64,000 bases of DNA from an uncultured Clostridia bacterium (GTDB taxonomy: Bacteria; Bacillota; Clostridia; Christensenellales; Borkfalkiaceae). The notes under the pieces are model-generated. The model was not told the DNA's origin. It made no database searches and saw nothing but the letters and a program-made list of their open reading frames with translations. A program made the translations under genes and the position numbers. The stretch is from the NCBI GenBank assembly GCA_944368155.1, contig CALVWW010000002.1, forward strand, positions 186,001-250,000. The letters are read 5' to 3'. This document shows positions 16,686 through 24,589 of this stretch, piece after piece; position 1 is the stretch's first letter; each line of letters begins with the position of its first letter.

Positions 16686-17126
16686 ATGGTTATTTTGTCG
16701 AAAGTGGCTGAGAGCTTAAAAGAACTCATGGACGAACACGGTTTAAATCAGGTCATGCTTTCAGAAAAGCTGGGAACAGGGCGCACAAAATTTTCGGATA
16801 TTTTAAACGCAAAAAGTGCGCCCAATTACAGGACATTTATAAAATTAATTGAATTTTTTAATTGTTCCGCGGATTTTTTGCTCGGGTTGAAAGATTATCC
16901 GTACGAGGACACCAAATATAAACCCGTTCAACCGTTCAGCGCGCAGATGTATAAAATTTTAAAGGAAAAGCACATCAGCCAAAAAACCTTTATTACTGAA
17001 ACGGGCATATCGTGGAGTATTCTGTATGGATGGCTGAAAGACAAAACATTGCCCTCTATGGATAATCTTGTCAAAGTCGCCGCCTACTTTGACTGCTCGG
17101 TTGACTTCCTGCTCGGCAGGGTGTAA
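16686..17126 (+). CDS. XRE-family regulator with two helix-turn-helix domains
   Basis: A 146-residue protein made of two Cro/CI-type helix-turn-helix domains in tandem. The first spans about residues 7-67 (LNQVMLSEKLGTGRTKFSDILNAKSAPNYRTFIKLIEFFNCSADFLLG) and the second about 82-146 (ISQKTFITETGISWSILYGWLKDKTLPSMDNLVKVAAYFDCSVDFLLGRV). Both end in the same FNCSADFLLG/FDCSVDFLLG helix, which indicates an internal duplication. It probably binds the two-part inverted repeat upstream and controls the divergent small gene and itself. No phage or toxin genes are adjacent. Confidence 0.85.
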   Translation: MVILSKVAESLKELMDEHGLNQVMLSEKLGTGRTKFSDILNAKSAPNYRTFIKLIEFFNCSADFLLGLKDYPYEDTKYKPVQPFSAQMYKILKEKHISQKTFITETGISWSILYGWLKDKTLPSMDNLVKVAAYFDCSVDFLLGRV

Positions 17127-17130
17127 AAGT

Positions 17131-17170
17131 GAGCGCCCGCGCAATTGTTGCGCGGGCGCTCATTTAATTT
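17131..17170. terminator. Bidirectional terminator between XRE gene and ppk
   Basis: GAGCGCCCGCGCAA and TTGCGCGGGCGCTC form a 14-bp perfect stem followed on the plus strand by ATTTAATTTT and on the minus strand by ACTTTT. It serves both converging genes. Confidence 0.85.
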
Positions 17171-17182
17171 TAATCGGAATTT

Positions 17183-19252
17183 TTACACGTTCTTCAAAAA
17201 ATAGTCCTGAGAATCTATCCTTTCGCCGTCAGACTCAACACGCACATAGGTGCCGTCGGGCAAAAGCCTGCGCGCATTGACATTATCGGCAAACATGACC
17301 TCGAGCATCTTATAAATTTCGTTTTCGATATCCTTGTCGAGCACGGGGGTGGCTATCTCCACACGCCTGTCGGTGTTGCGCGTCATGAGGTCGGCAGAGG
17401 AGATATACATTACCCTGTCATTGCCCTCGCCGAAGCAGTATATGCGCGAATGTTCGAGGAACCTGCCCACTATGCTTATAACGCTTATGTTCTCCGTCTT
17501 GCCCGCTTTGCCGGGTAAGAAACAACATATGCCGCGGATGATGAGCTTTATCTCGACTCCGGCGCACGAGGCCTCTACAAGCTTATCAATTATCACCCTA
17601 TCGGTCAAACTGTTCATTTTGCCGAGGAAAACGCCGCGCCTGCCCGCCTTTGCCTTGGCGATTTCGCCGTCGAGGCACTCCAGAATTTTTTGCTTGAAAT
17701 ACTTGGGAGCTATCTGAAGGCGGGAATATTCGCCGTCGACGTTGGAAATAGAAACATTCCTGAAGAAAGCGGCGCCGTCTTCGCCTATCGCGCGGTCGGC
17801 GGTGATTATGTTGAGGTCGGTATACTGTTTTGCAGTGCTCTCGTTATAGTTGCCGGTGCCGAGGTGAGTGATGTAGCTTATTCCGCCGTCCTCGTCGGAG
17901 AATACTATGGAAATAATTTTGGAATGAACTTTGTAGTTTTCCATTCCGTATATTATATTGCAACCCGCGTCGTGCAGCTGGCCGGCGAAATACAGGTTAT
18001 TCTCCTCGTCGAAGCGGGCACACAGCTCTATAACGACGGTGACGTCAATGCCGTTTTCGCTTGCGCGCTTTAAGGCCTCGACTATCCGCGAATGGTCTGC
18101 AAGGCGGTATATCGTAATCTTTATGGCAAGGCAGTCCTTTCTTTCGGCGCACTCGTTAAGGAGCTTGATGAGCGGCTCCATACTCTCGAAGGGATATCTG
18201 AGGAGAACGTCCTTCTTTCTTACCTCGTCAATCATGCTGGTTGCCTTGGAAAGCCTTTCGGATATCTTCGGTTTGAAGGGCTGATAGGTAAGTTTTGCCG
18301 CAAGCTCTTTATCTATCCGCCTAGGCAGGCTGAACAGATATTTGAACGAAAAGTTGGAGCGAACTTTATAGATAAGGTTTTCCTCTATATCCAGCGCCTC
18401 GGTCACAAATTTCATGAGCGACTTGCTTTCGCCGAACACTTCCAGCCTGACAGCGTTTTGCACAAGGCGCGTTTCCACCTGACTTTTCATATACCGCGAA
18501 AAATCGTAGTTATATTCCATGTCGGCGTCTTCGACATAGGTCTCTATGTCGGCGTTGCGCGTCACCCTTATCATTATCGACGACGAAGCAGTGTATCCGG
18601 GGAAGGCGAGGTAACCCAAATTGCGGATTACCTCCTCCATGGTGATAAAGCTGCACTTTTTGCCGCTCGAAAAGCGGTACAGCGTGTCGAGCTTGTCGGA
18701 AAAATCCATTACGCCAATCATGGTATGGTCGTTCTTTTTAAGCTTATAGAGCATGTAGCACCTTAAATTCTCAAACCTGAGAAGAGGGTGCTTTGCGTCT
18801 ATCACCATGGGCGACAGGAGCGGCAGCACTTTTGCATTGAACATCTTTTTAAGCTCTGCCTTTCTGCCGTCGGAGAGTTGGGCATATGTGAGTATGTTAA
18901 TGCCCGCCTCGGATAAATCGCGCTTCAAATGGGTGAAAACATGCTCGCGCATTTCATACAGGCGGGGCGTTTTTTCGGCAATGGCTTTAAGCTGCATGCC
19001 GAACGTGAGTTTGGTTTTATTGTCGCGCGCGTCGGGGTGCATCCTGTCTTCATTGTAGAGGCTGCCCATGCGGACCATAAAAAACTCATCGAGATTGGAA
19101 GTGAAGATTGAGAGGAATTTACCCCTTTCGAGTACGGGCGTATCTTCGTCTGCCGCCTGCTCCAGAACGCGCAGGTTGAACTTTATCCACGAAAGTTCGC
19201 GGTTCATGTACACGCCCTTAATAAGTTTGATAGGTGTTTTGTCGTTTGCCAT
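17183..19252 (-). CDS. ppk: Polyphosphate kinase 1
   Basis: A 689-residue PPK1, which reversibly polymerises the gamma-phosphate of ATP into inorganic polyphosphate. The N-terminal domain starts MNRELSWIKFNLRVLEQAADEDTPVLERGKFLSIFTSNLDEFFMVRMG, a classic PPK1 block. The catalytic phospholipase-D-like domains hold the autophosphorylated histidine in NYKVHSKI and the GTGNYNESTAKQYTDLN segment. The C-terminal part has SSADLMTRNTDRRVEIATPV. ATG 19252 has AAGGA 5 nt upstream and is preferred to an upstream in-frame start. The exopolyphosphatase gene lies 88 bp upstream on the same strand, so synthesis and breakdown of polyphosphate are probably co-transcribed. Confidence 0.95.
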   Translation of the reverse strand: MANDKTPIKLIKGVYMNRELSWIKFNLRVLEQAADEDTPVLERGKFLSIFTSNLDEFFMVRMGSLYNEDRMHPDARDNKTKLTFGMQLKAIAEKTPRLYEMREHVFTHLKRDLSEAGINILTYAQLSDGRKAELKKMFNAKVLPLLSPMVIDAKHPLLRFENLRCYMLYKLKKNDHTMIGVMDFSDKLDTLYRFSSGKKCSFITMEEVIRNLGYLAFPGYTASSSIMIRVTRNADIETYVEDADMEYNYDFSRYMKSQVETRLVQNAVRLEVFGESKSLMKFVTEALDIEENLIYKVRSNFSFKYLFSLPRRIDKELAAKLTYQPFKPKISERLSKATSMIDEVRKKDVLLRYPFESMEPLIKLLNECAERKDCLAIKITIYRLADHSRIVEALKRASENGIDVTVVIELCARFDEENNLYFAGQLHDAGCNIIYGMENYKVHSKIISIVFSDEDGGISYITHLGTGNYNESTAKQYTDLNIITADRAIGEDGAAFFRNVSISNVDGEYSRLQIAPKYFKQKILECLDGEIAKAKAGRRGVFLGKMNSLTDRVIIDKLVEASCAGVEIKLIIRGICCFLPGKAGKTENISVISIVGRFLEHSRIYCFGEGNDRVMYISSADLMTRNTDRRVEIATPVLDKDIENEIYKMLEVMFADNVNARRLLPDGTYVRVESDGERIDSQDYFLKNV

Positions 19253-19340
19253 AATTCCTTGCCCGCGCACAGAAAGAAAAACTATACTGCGCGCATTTTT
19301 TTGTTATTTGAAGCTGAAAAACAGAGGTTTGCCCGCAGGC

Positions 19341-20387
19341 TTATTCTCCTTTTTCTCCCTCTTTTACAGCTCTCTCGTCCTTCTTCTTAGCGGGCGTCTT
19401 TCCCGCTTTCTGGCGAAGCTTTATGTGCTCGGCAAGCTCTTCTACAGACTTTATTTCCTTTACCGGCCTTTCGGGAAAGAAGGGGGAAATTTCCGCCTTC
19501 TCCTCGCCTGATAGCGCGAGCTTTAAATAGCCCTCCTTAACGCCGTAGTCGCTTACAGCTATGCTGGTGAAACCGAACTTCTTTAAAAGCTGAACGAGCG
19601 TTATGAGTGCAACGACGATAAAGTAAATCTTTTCGGGCGCATTTTTGATTAAAAGGTGCGACCTGTCGGGAGCCTCTATGAGCTTCTTTGCCAGTTTTTT
19701 GAGCTTTTCAAGCTCAATCGTCATATTTTCAGATACATCTATATCGTAATAATCGCGGTAAATTTCGTAAACGGAGCGGTTTGTTGCGCCTACTAAAACG
19801 GCGGTTCCGCCTGCAAACGCGGGTATTTCAGCCTTGGCAAGCGCCTTTTTGATAAATTTTTTGATTTTGGCGCATTCGCCCTCGTCGGGATAGACGCTCT
19901 TAACAAATTTGCGCTGCAGGGTGAGCGCGCCGAAGTTGAGGCAGGATATGCCCTCCCTGCCCTCTTTCGTAAGGTCGCACAGCTCTATGCTGGCGCCGCC
20001 GATGTCTATTATCACGGGCTTTTCCATCGTGCGGAACTTTTCATTGGCGACTACGTCGCAATATGCTTCAGTTTCGCCGTCTATCTGGTTTACTATCGCG
20101 CCCGTCTTTGCACGTATGGCGGCAAACACTTCCTCTGCGTTTTCAACAAAGCGCATAGCCGCGGTCGAAAGTACGTACAGCATTTCTACGCCCAGCTTTT
20201 TGCACTGGTCCTGAAAAATTGAAATCTTTTCGCAGATTTTTTCCACGCCGTGCTCAGTAAGTTTGCCGTCCTCAACAAAGCTGAGGGCGGAGAGGCTCTC
20301 TCTGTACTTATAGGCCGGACGCGTCCCGTCTTTTCCGCACACGAGCATCGAAAGGCTCGTCGAGCTTATGTCTATTACTGCATACAT
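19341..20387 (-). CDS. ppx: Exopolyphosphatase, Ppx/GppA family
   Basis: A 348-residue protein of the ASKHA fold. YAVIDISSTSLSMLV is the phosphate-1 loop, VLSTAAMRFVENAEEV the RxA(T)SA-like block, GETEAYCDVVANEKF the catalytic glutamate region and PVIIDIGGASIELCDL the phosphate-2 loop. It lacks the C-terminal HD domain of longer Ppx enzymes. A lysine/alanine-rich tail (about the last 25 residues) looks disordered. The start at 20387 has GGAGG 7 nt upstream. Placed just before ppk, it most likely hydrolyses polyphosphate; a pppGpp phosphatase role (GppA) is the alternative. Confidence 0.88.
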   Translation of the reverse strand: MYAVIDISSTSLSMLVCGKDGTRPAYKYRESLSALSFVEDGKLTEHGVEKICEKISIFQDQCKKLGVEMLYVLSTAAMRFVENAEEVFAAIRAKTGAIVNQIDGETEAYCDVVANEKFRTMEKPVIIDIGGASIELCDLTKEGREGISCLNFGALTLQRKFVKSVYPDEGECAKIKKFIKKALAKAEIPAFAGGTAVLVGATNRSVYEIYRDYYDIDVSENMTIELEKLKKLAKKLIEAPDRSHLLIKNAPEKIYFIVVALITLVQLLKKFGFTSIAVSDYGVKEGYLKLALSGEEKAEISPFFPERPVKEIKSVEELAEHIKLRQKAGKTPAKKKDERAVKEGEKGE

Positions 20388-20410
20388 CCTTTTTTCCTCC
20401 ACGATACAAG

Positions 20411-20453
20411 TTCACGCAAATCTTTTTGCTGCGCAAAAATCTTTGCCGTGAGA
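20411..20453. repeat. Solo P3-like hairpin with internal TC/TC mismatch
   Basis: TTCACGCAAATCTTTTTGC and GCAAAAATCTTTGCCGTGA pair around a short loop with a symmetric TC-opposite-TC mismatch. It is nearly the reverse complement of the hairpin at 13953-13995 and lies just upstream of the ppx start. Confidence 0.65.
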
Positions 20454-20479
20454 TTTATTTTGTCGTAGTCCGGCTTAAC

Positions 20480-20580
20480 GCCCGAACTAAATTCGGGCTA
20501 CCGTGCTTCGGCATTATTTTAAGAATAAATAATGTGCGCAAGCAGGGTTTCCCTGCGTTAGCGCGACACAATTTGTCGCG
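20480..20580. other. Array of four small hairpins between pfkA and ppx
   Basis: In ~100 bp there are four consecutive perfect small palindromes: GCCCGAA/TTCGGGC (20480-20498), an AT-rich CATTATT...AATAATG (20512-20534), GCAGGG/CCCTGC (20542-20556) and CGCGACA/TGTCGCG (20562-20580). No open frame or ribosome site is present. They join the solo hairpin on the left to element copy C on the right, so the whole gap is structured. Confidence 0.5.
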
Positions 20581-20586
20581 AAAGCG

Positions 20587-20703
20587 AGCTCACTGGGTGA
20601 GCGCGCAATTATATGATATGAGAGCCCTTATGATTGTGCGCGCGAGGGCAAAGCCCTCAAGTCACGGAAAAAGATTTGCGGCACCGGCAAAGATTTTTCG
20701 TGA
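20587..20703 (+). repeat. Dispersed structured element, copy C
   Basis: The parts occur in the same order as in copies A and B: P0 (GCTCACTGGGTGAGC), P1 (GCGCGCAAT 20601-20609 with ATTGTGCGC 20633-20641, loop TATATGATATGAGAGCCCTTATG), P2 (GAGGGC-AAA-GCCCTC, 20644-20658) and P3 (TCACGGAAAAAGATTTGCGG to TTTTTCGTGA). P2 has a different sequence from copies A and B (GAGGAAC/GTTCCTC) but keeps full pairing. It lies directly downstream of pfkA. Confidence 0.7.
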
Positions 20704-20708
20704 ACTTT

Positions 20709-21776
20709 TTACTCGCCGAAATATATCCCCATATCCTTTGCCAGCAACACCAGCTGTCCGTCCGAAGGCACACGCTTGGTTTTGCCGGCTATATCTACGA
20801 GCATGTTGTAGCCGAGTTTGTTGCCGCGCACGCACACGGTGACCCCGAAACGGCCTATTTTTGCAAGGTGTGCGCCGAAAGCGCCAATCTCCGTCGAAAT
20901 GAATTTATCGTATGCGCAGGGCTCGCCGCCGCGCTGAATATGGCCGAGGATAGTAGAACGGCACTGCATGCCCGTCTTCTGCGACATCACGGCAGAGAGC
21001 CTCTCCGCCGCTGTAGCAACGCCGAACTGCGAGAGATATTCTTTGCGCTCCTTTTTGCTCATAGCCGCCTCGCGGGCACTTATGACGCCCTCAGCCACAG
21101 CCACTATCACCGAACGCGAGGAAGATTTTTTGCCCTTTATGAACCCCGCGAGTTTATCCTCGTCGTAAGCGATTTCAGGAATAAGAATACAGTCGGCGCC
21201 AGAGGCAAGGCCTGCATAGAGCGTAAGCCAGCCCACCTTGTTGCCCATCACCTCGACGAAGAACACGCGGGAATGACTGTCGGCCGTGGTGCGTATGCGC
21301 TTTATGGCGCCTGCGGCAATATCGACGGCGGTGTGAAAACCGAACGTAACATCTGTACCGTAAATATCGTTGTCGATGGTTTTGGGAAGCCCTATCACAT
21401 TGCAACCTTCTACCGAGAGGAGAGAGGCCGTTTTATGCGTGCCCGCGCCGCCGAGCGTCACAAGGCAGTCGAGCCCGAGCTTTTTATAATTTTCCACCAT
21501 CATCTGCAATTTTGTGGGAGCGTCGCCCTCCTTCACTGTCATCAGCTTATACGGCTGACGGGAAGTGCCCAAAACAGTGCCGCCGACATCCAGAATATTC
21601 TCAACGTCGGCAAGGCTGAGCCGGCGGTATTGCCTGTTCATCAGACCGGCGTAGCCCTCGAGAAAGCCGTATATTTCAACGTCATCCATAATATTGAAGG
21701 CACACTTGCAAAAACCGCGGAGAACCGCGTTGAGCCCGGGACAGTCGCCTCCGCTCGTAAGTATTCCTATCCTCAT
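20709..21776 (-). CDS. pfkA: 6-phosphofructokinase
   Basis: A 355-residue phosphofructokinase that converts fructose 6-phosphate to fructose 1,6-bisphosphate in glycolysis. GILTSGGDCPGLNAVLRG is the N-terminal nucleotide loop, GLPKTIDNDIYGTDVTFGF holds the catalytic Asp of the PKTIDND motif, and VEVMGNKVGWLTLYAG contacts the sugar phosphate. The residue pair that decides ATP versus pyrophosphate use reads GGAGT: the second key glycine favours ATP, but the Mg-binding Asp of GGDG is an alanine, so the donor is not certain. The start is the ATG of MRIGIL, with an AGAGA ribosome site. A minus-strand TATAAT is at 21858-21863. Confidence 0.9.
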   Translation of the reverse strand: MRIGILTSGGDCPGLNAVLRGFCKCAFNIMDDVEIYGFLEGYAGLMNRQYRRLSLADVENILDVGGTVLGTSRQPYKLMTVKEGDAPTKLQMMVENYKKLGLDCLVTLGGAGTHKTASLLSVEGCNVIGLPKTIDNDIYGTDVTFGFHTAVDIAAGAIKRIRTTADSHSRVFFVEVMGNKVGWLTLYAGLASGADCILIPEIAYDEDKLAGFIKGKKSSSRSVIVAVAEGVISAREAAMSKKERKEYLSQFGVATAAERLSAVMSQKTGMQCRSTILGHIQRGGEPCAYDKFISTEIGAFGAHLAKIGRFGVTVCVRGNKLGYNMLVDIAGKTKRVPSDGQLVLLAKDMGIYFGE

Positions 21777-22000
21777 ATCTCTTTTTCTCTCCGTGCGCAT
21801 AGAAGACGCAGCGCGCTTCTGTGCGCAAATATTTATCGACCTGAATCGTGTGGATATATTATAACATAAAATTTTGATTTGTGGAGACAAAAACGCAAAT
21901 TTAATAAATTCAATTGTAAAAAAGTTGTAAAAAAAGCTGAAATCTTGAGGTCCATACAAAAACTTGCGGTTTTTTGTAAATAAAACTTTATAAATAAATC
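21777..22000. other. Upstream region of pfkA
   Basis: This AT-rich stretch has a TATAAT on the minus strand at 21858-21863 and several A/T runs further upstream, but no gene on either strand. It holds the pfkA promoter; the -35 box is not clear. Confidence 0.5.
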
Positions 22001-22045
22001 GTGGCGCAGGCGCGCGCAAACTTTATTTGCGCGCGCCTGCGCCAC
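22001..22045 (-). terminator. Long GC-rich hairpin downstream of the PHP phosphatase
   Basis: GTGGCGCAGGCGCGCGCAAA is perfectly paired over 20 bp with its mirror across a CTTTA loop. On the minus strand it is followed by GATTTATTTAT, a weak T-tract. It lies 84 nt past the phosphatase stop. Confidence 0.65.
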
Positions 22046-22128
22046 GTAAGCTTCTTTAAGTCCCGTGCAGGGCAGCAAAACAAGCGCGGTGCAAGAACTA
22101 AAAAATTGCCAGATTATATTTGCAGATA

Positions 22129-22932
22129 TTACAGTTCAACCTCTTCGATTTTATTCCCGGAATACCGCGCCAGAGATTTTACGCCCAGCTCTTTGAGCTG
22201 TTTGCAAGTCTCGTCGAACATAAAGCCGAGCGCCTCTTTTTTGTGCGCGTCGGAGGAGAGCATGAAGCGGCAACCGCGCGCGTTCAGCTCCCGCACAAGC
22301 CACGGCGAGGGGTACATTCCGCCCTGCCCGCGGAACAGGCGGCCGAGATTAACTTCCACCACGGCACCCCGCGGCAATTTTTCAACGGCGGAGAGTGCCG
22401 CGCGCCTGTAGCGCGGGTTATCCTCGTCGATGAGGCCGTGCTCCGCGTTGGAGCAGGTAATCAGGTCGAAGTGGCCGTATACGTCGGGGGCGACGCTTTC
22501 CGAAAGTTCGCCCGCCTCGCGGTAAAACAGTTCTGCGGCGGCATAGACATCGCCGGCAAATACCTTTTCAATAATCTTTACAAACCCGGGGGCGCGGCAA
22601 TCCACAGGATAATGCCTCCCGCCCACCCTGAAATAGTGCACCGAGCCTATCACATAGTCGCACACCGAGGGGCGCTCGCCGTAAAGGTCAAGCTCCACCC
22701 CGTTTAAAAGGCATATTCTGCCATCGTACTCCCTCTTTAAGCGTTCAAATTCCATCATGTAGGCAAGATAGTCGCGTATGCAATATGAAGGGTCGAAGGC
22801 GGTATATGAGTGAAAGGAAAGCCCGAGGGTATCGAAGCCGACTTCAACCGCCGCCTTTATCATATCCTCCATGCTGTCTTTTCCGTCGCAGAATGTGGTG
22901 TGCGTGTGCACGTTTGACTTTATCAGTGGCAT
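22129..22932 (-). CDS. PHP-family histidinol-phosphatase
   Basis: A 267-residue PHP-domain phosphoesterase. HTHTTFCDGKDSMEDMIKAA gives the first metal ligands, GLSFHSY and LNGVELDLYG further ones, DYVIGSVHYF the next block and SSDAHKKEALG the last Asp-His pair. It matches HisJ/HisK, the histidinol-phosphatase of Firmicutes, and stands directly after hisIE on the same strand. Because hisB here is only the dehydratase, this enzyme would complete the pathway by hydrolysing L-histidinol phosphate. The ribosome site is weak (GGTAAA). It is separated from hisIE by repeat copy A. Confidence 0.87.
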   Translation of the reverse strand: MPLIKSNVHTHTTFCDGKDSMEDMIKAAVEVGFDTLGLSFHSYTAFDPSYCIRDYLAYMMEFERLKREYDGRICLLNGVELDLYGERPSVCDYVIGSVHYFRVGGRHYPVDCRAPGFVKIIEKVFAGDVYAAAELFYREAGELSESVAPDVYGHFDLITCSNAEHGLIDEDNPRYRRAALSAVEKLPRGAVVEVNLGRLFRGQGGMYPSPWLVRELNARGCRFMLSSDAHKKEALGFMFDETCKQLKELGVKSLARYSGNKIEEVEL

Positions 22933-22980
22933 ATTTTTACCGTTTTATTTGATTAAAATAATTCCCGGAAGTGGATGTCG

Positions 22981-23099
22981 GCGATTATATAACCGTGGGC
23001 ACTCAAAAAACTGAGGGACCTTTAAAATCGCGCGAAGAGGAACTTAGTTCCTCAAACTCACGAAAAATTTAGCGCGCGGCCCGCGCTAAATTTTTATGA
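22981..23099 (+). repeat. Dispersed structured element, copy A
   Basis: P1 pairs GCGATT (22981-22986) with AATCGC (23026-23031) around a loop containing ATATAA and GGGACCTTTAAA; P2 is GAGGAAC-TTA-GTTCCTC (23037-23053); P3 pairs TCACGAAAAATTTAGCGCG with CGCGCTAAATTTTTATGA (23058-23099). The order and spacing follow copies B and C, with an inserted ACTCAAAAAACTGAG hairpin in the P1 loop. It lies between hisIE and the histidinol-phosphatase gene, where P3 read on the minus strand could terminate the his operon. Confidence 0.7.
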
Positions 23100-23102
23100 A
23101 GG

Positions 23103-23756
23103 CTATTGCATCTTTTCCTGTTTAACTTTTTTATCCACGACGTGACGGGAGGCAAGCTGAGCTTTTATGTCGCCCGTGGTTATACCGTATTCAGCCATGA
23201 GGACGAGCACGTGGTACGTAAGGTCGGATATCTCGAAAATCGTCTCCGCCTTGTCTCCGCCCTTTGCGGCAATCACCACCTCGGTGCACTCCTCGCCTAC
23301 CTTTTTAAGAATTTTATCGAGTCCCTTATCGAACAGGTACGAGGTATAGGAACCGTCCTGCGGGTTATCCTTTCTGCCCTTTATCAGCTCGTACAGTTCC
23401 TCGAGCGAAAAATCGGAGAGGTCCTCGTTTTCGAATACGGCGTTGGTAAAACAACTGTCGGTGCCGAGGTGGCAGGCCGGGCCGTCCTTTGCCACTTCAA
23501 TAACAAGGCTGTCCATATCGCAGTCTGCGGTTATGGAAACTATATGCTGGAAGTTGCCCGAAGTTTCGCCCTTGAGCCACAGTTTTTTACGCGAACGCGA
23601 ATAAAAACAGGTAAGTTTACGCTTTATGCTTATCTCCAGACTCTCCCTGTTCATGTAGGCGACGGTCAGAACTTTTTTGGAATATACGTCCTGCACCACC
23701 GCGGGGATTAGTCCGTCTTTATCGAACACAAGTTTATCCAAATCTAAAAGCTTCAT
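23103..23756 (-). CDS. hisIE: Bifunctional phosphoribosyl-AMP cyclohydrolase / phosphoribosyl-ATP pyrophosphohydrolase
   Basis: A 217-residue fusion for steps 2 and 3 of histidine synthesis. The HisI part (residues 1-~110) shows [33 protein letters not shown] and the zinc-binding [11 protein letters not shown]...[10 protein letters not shown] block. The HisE part (from about 125) has [34 protein letters not shown], the MazG-like metal site. ATG 23756 is chosen with GGAGGC upstream; the frame is open further upstream but without a ribosome site. It is the last gene of the his operon. Confidence 0.95.
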   Translation of the reverse strand: MKLLDLDKLVFDKDGLIPAVVQDVYSKKVLTVAYMNRESLEISIKRKLTCFYSRSRKKLWLKGETSGNFQHIVSITADCDMDSLVIEVAKDGPACHLGTDSCFTNAVFENEDLSDFSLEELYELIKGRKDNPQDGSYTSYLFDKGLDKILKKVGEECTEVVIAAKGGDKAETIFEISDLTYHVLVLMAEYGITTGDIKAQLASRHVVDKKVKQEKMQ

Positions 23757-23830
23757 ATAAATTGCCTCCCTCATTATGTTATATAAACCGCAAAACAAAA
23801 TTGCCGCGGATATATGCCGCAACTAACGCG

Positions 23831-24589
23831 CTATATGCGCATACATATCCCGTTATCGGCAAGATAACTTTTAAGCCCGCCTATATCCACTTCGCCGAAG
23901 TGGAATATTGAGGCGGCAAGGCCTGCGTCGGCCTGCGGCACCGTTTTGAACAGCGTTAAAAAGTCCTCTTTTCTGCCCGCGCCGCCGCTGGCTATTACCG
24001 GGATAGACAGCTTTGCGCATACCTTTTGCAACATTTCGCAGTCGAACCCGCCCTTAACGCCGTCGGTATCTATGCTGTTCAAAACGAGCTCGCCCGCGCC
24101 TTCCTCCTGTCCGCGGTATGCCCATTCCTCGGCGGATATACCGGTATCAATGCGCCCTCCGTGCGAAAACACGGTGAATCTGCCGTTCACCCTCTTTACA
24201 TCCATAGACAGCACCACACACTGGTCGCCGTACAGCTTTGCCGCCCTGCCTATGAGCGATGGGTCACGTATCGCGCCCGTGTTTACGCTCACCTTGTCGG
24301 CGCCGCATTTTAAAACGCGGTCAAAGTCTTCAAGCGAATTTATGCCGCCGCCTACCGTGAGGGGAATGAATATGCAGGAGGCCACTTCCTTCAATGTATC
24401 TGAAAAGAGCGCCCTCCCTTCGGCGGAGGCCGTTATGTCGTAAAATACAAGTTCATCCGCGCCGGAAAGGTTGTAGCGCTGGGCGAGGGCGACGGGTGAC
24501 TCCACCTCGCGTATTCCCTCGAAATTTTTACCCTTTACCACCATGCCGTCGCGCACATCGAGGCAGGGGATAATTCGTTTAGCCAGCAT
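23831..24589 (-). CDS. hisF: Imidazole glycerol phosphate synthase subunit HisF
   Basis: A 252-residue TIM barrel, the cyclase half of IGP synthase, which makes IGP and AICAR with ammonia delivered by HisH. The catalytic aspartates are in IIPCLDVRDG (about residue 11) and VVLSMDVKR (about 130). Phosphate-binding loops are LTVGGGI and IASGGAG. Its start lies 11 nt inside hisA, so the two are translationally coupled. Confidence 0.96.
   Translation of the reverse strand: MLAKRIIPCLDVRDGMVVKGKNFEGIREVESPVALAQRYNLSGADELVFYDITASAEGRALFSDTLKEVASCIFIPLTVGGGINSLEDFDRVLKCGADKVSVNTGAIRDPSLIGRAAKLYGDQCVVLSMDVKRVNGRFTVFSHGGRIDTGISAEEWAYRGQEEGAGELVLNSIDTDGVKGGFDCEMLQKVCAKLSIPVIASGGAGRKEDFLTLFKTVPQADAGLAASIFHFGEVDIGGLKSYLADNGICMRI

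Noticed and set aside
20634-21869. 411-codon plus-strand open frame opposite pfkA.
   Set aside because: It is the antisense shadow of pfkA, with no ribosome site and implausible composition.
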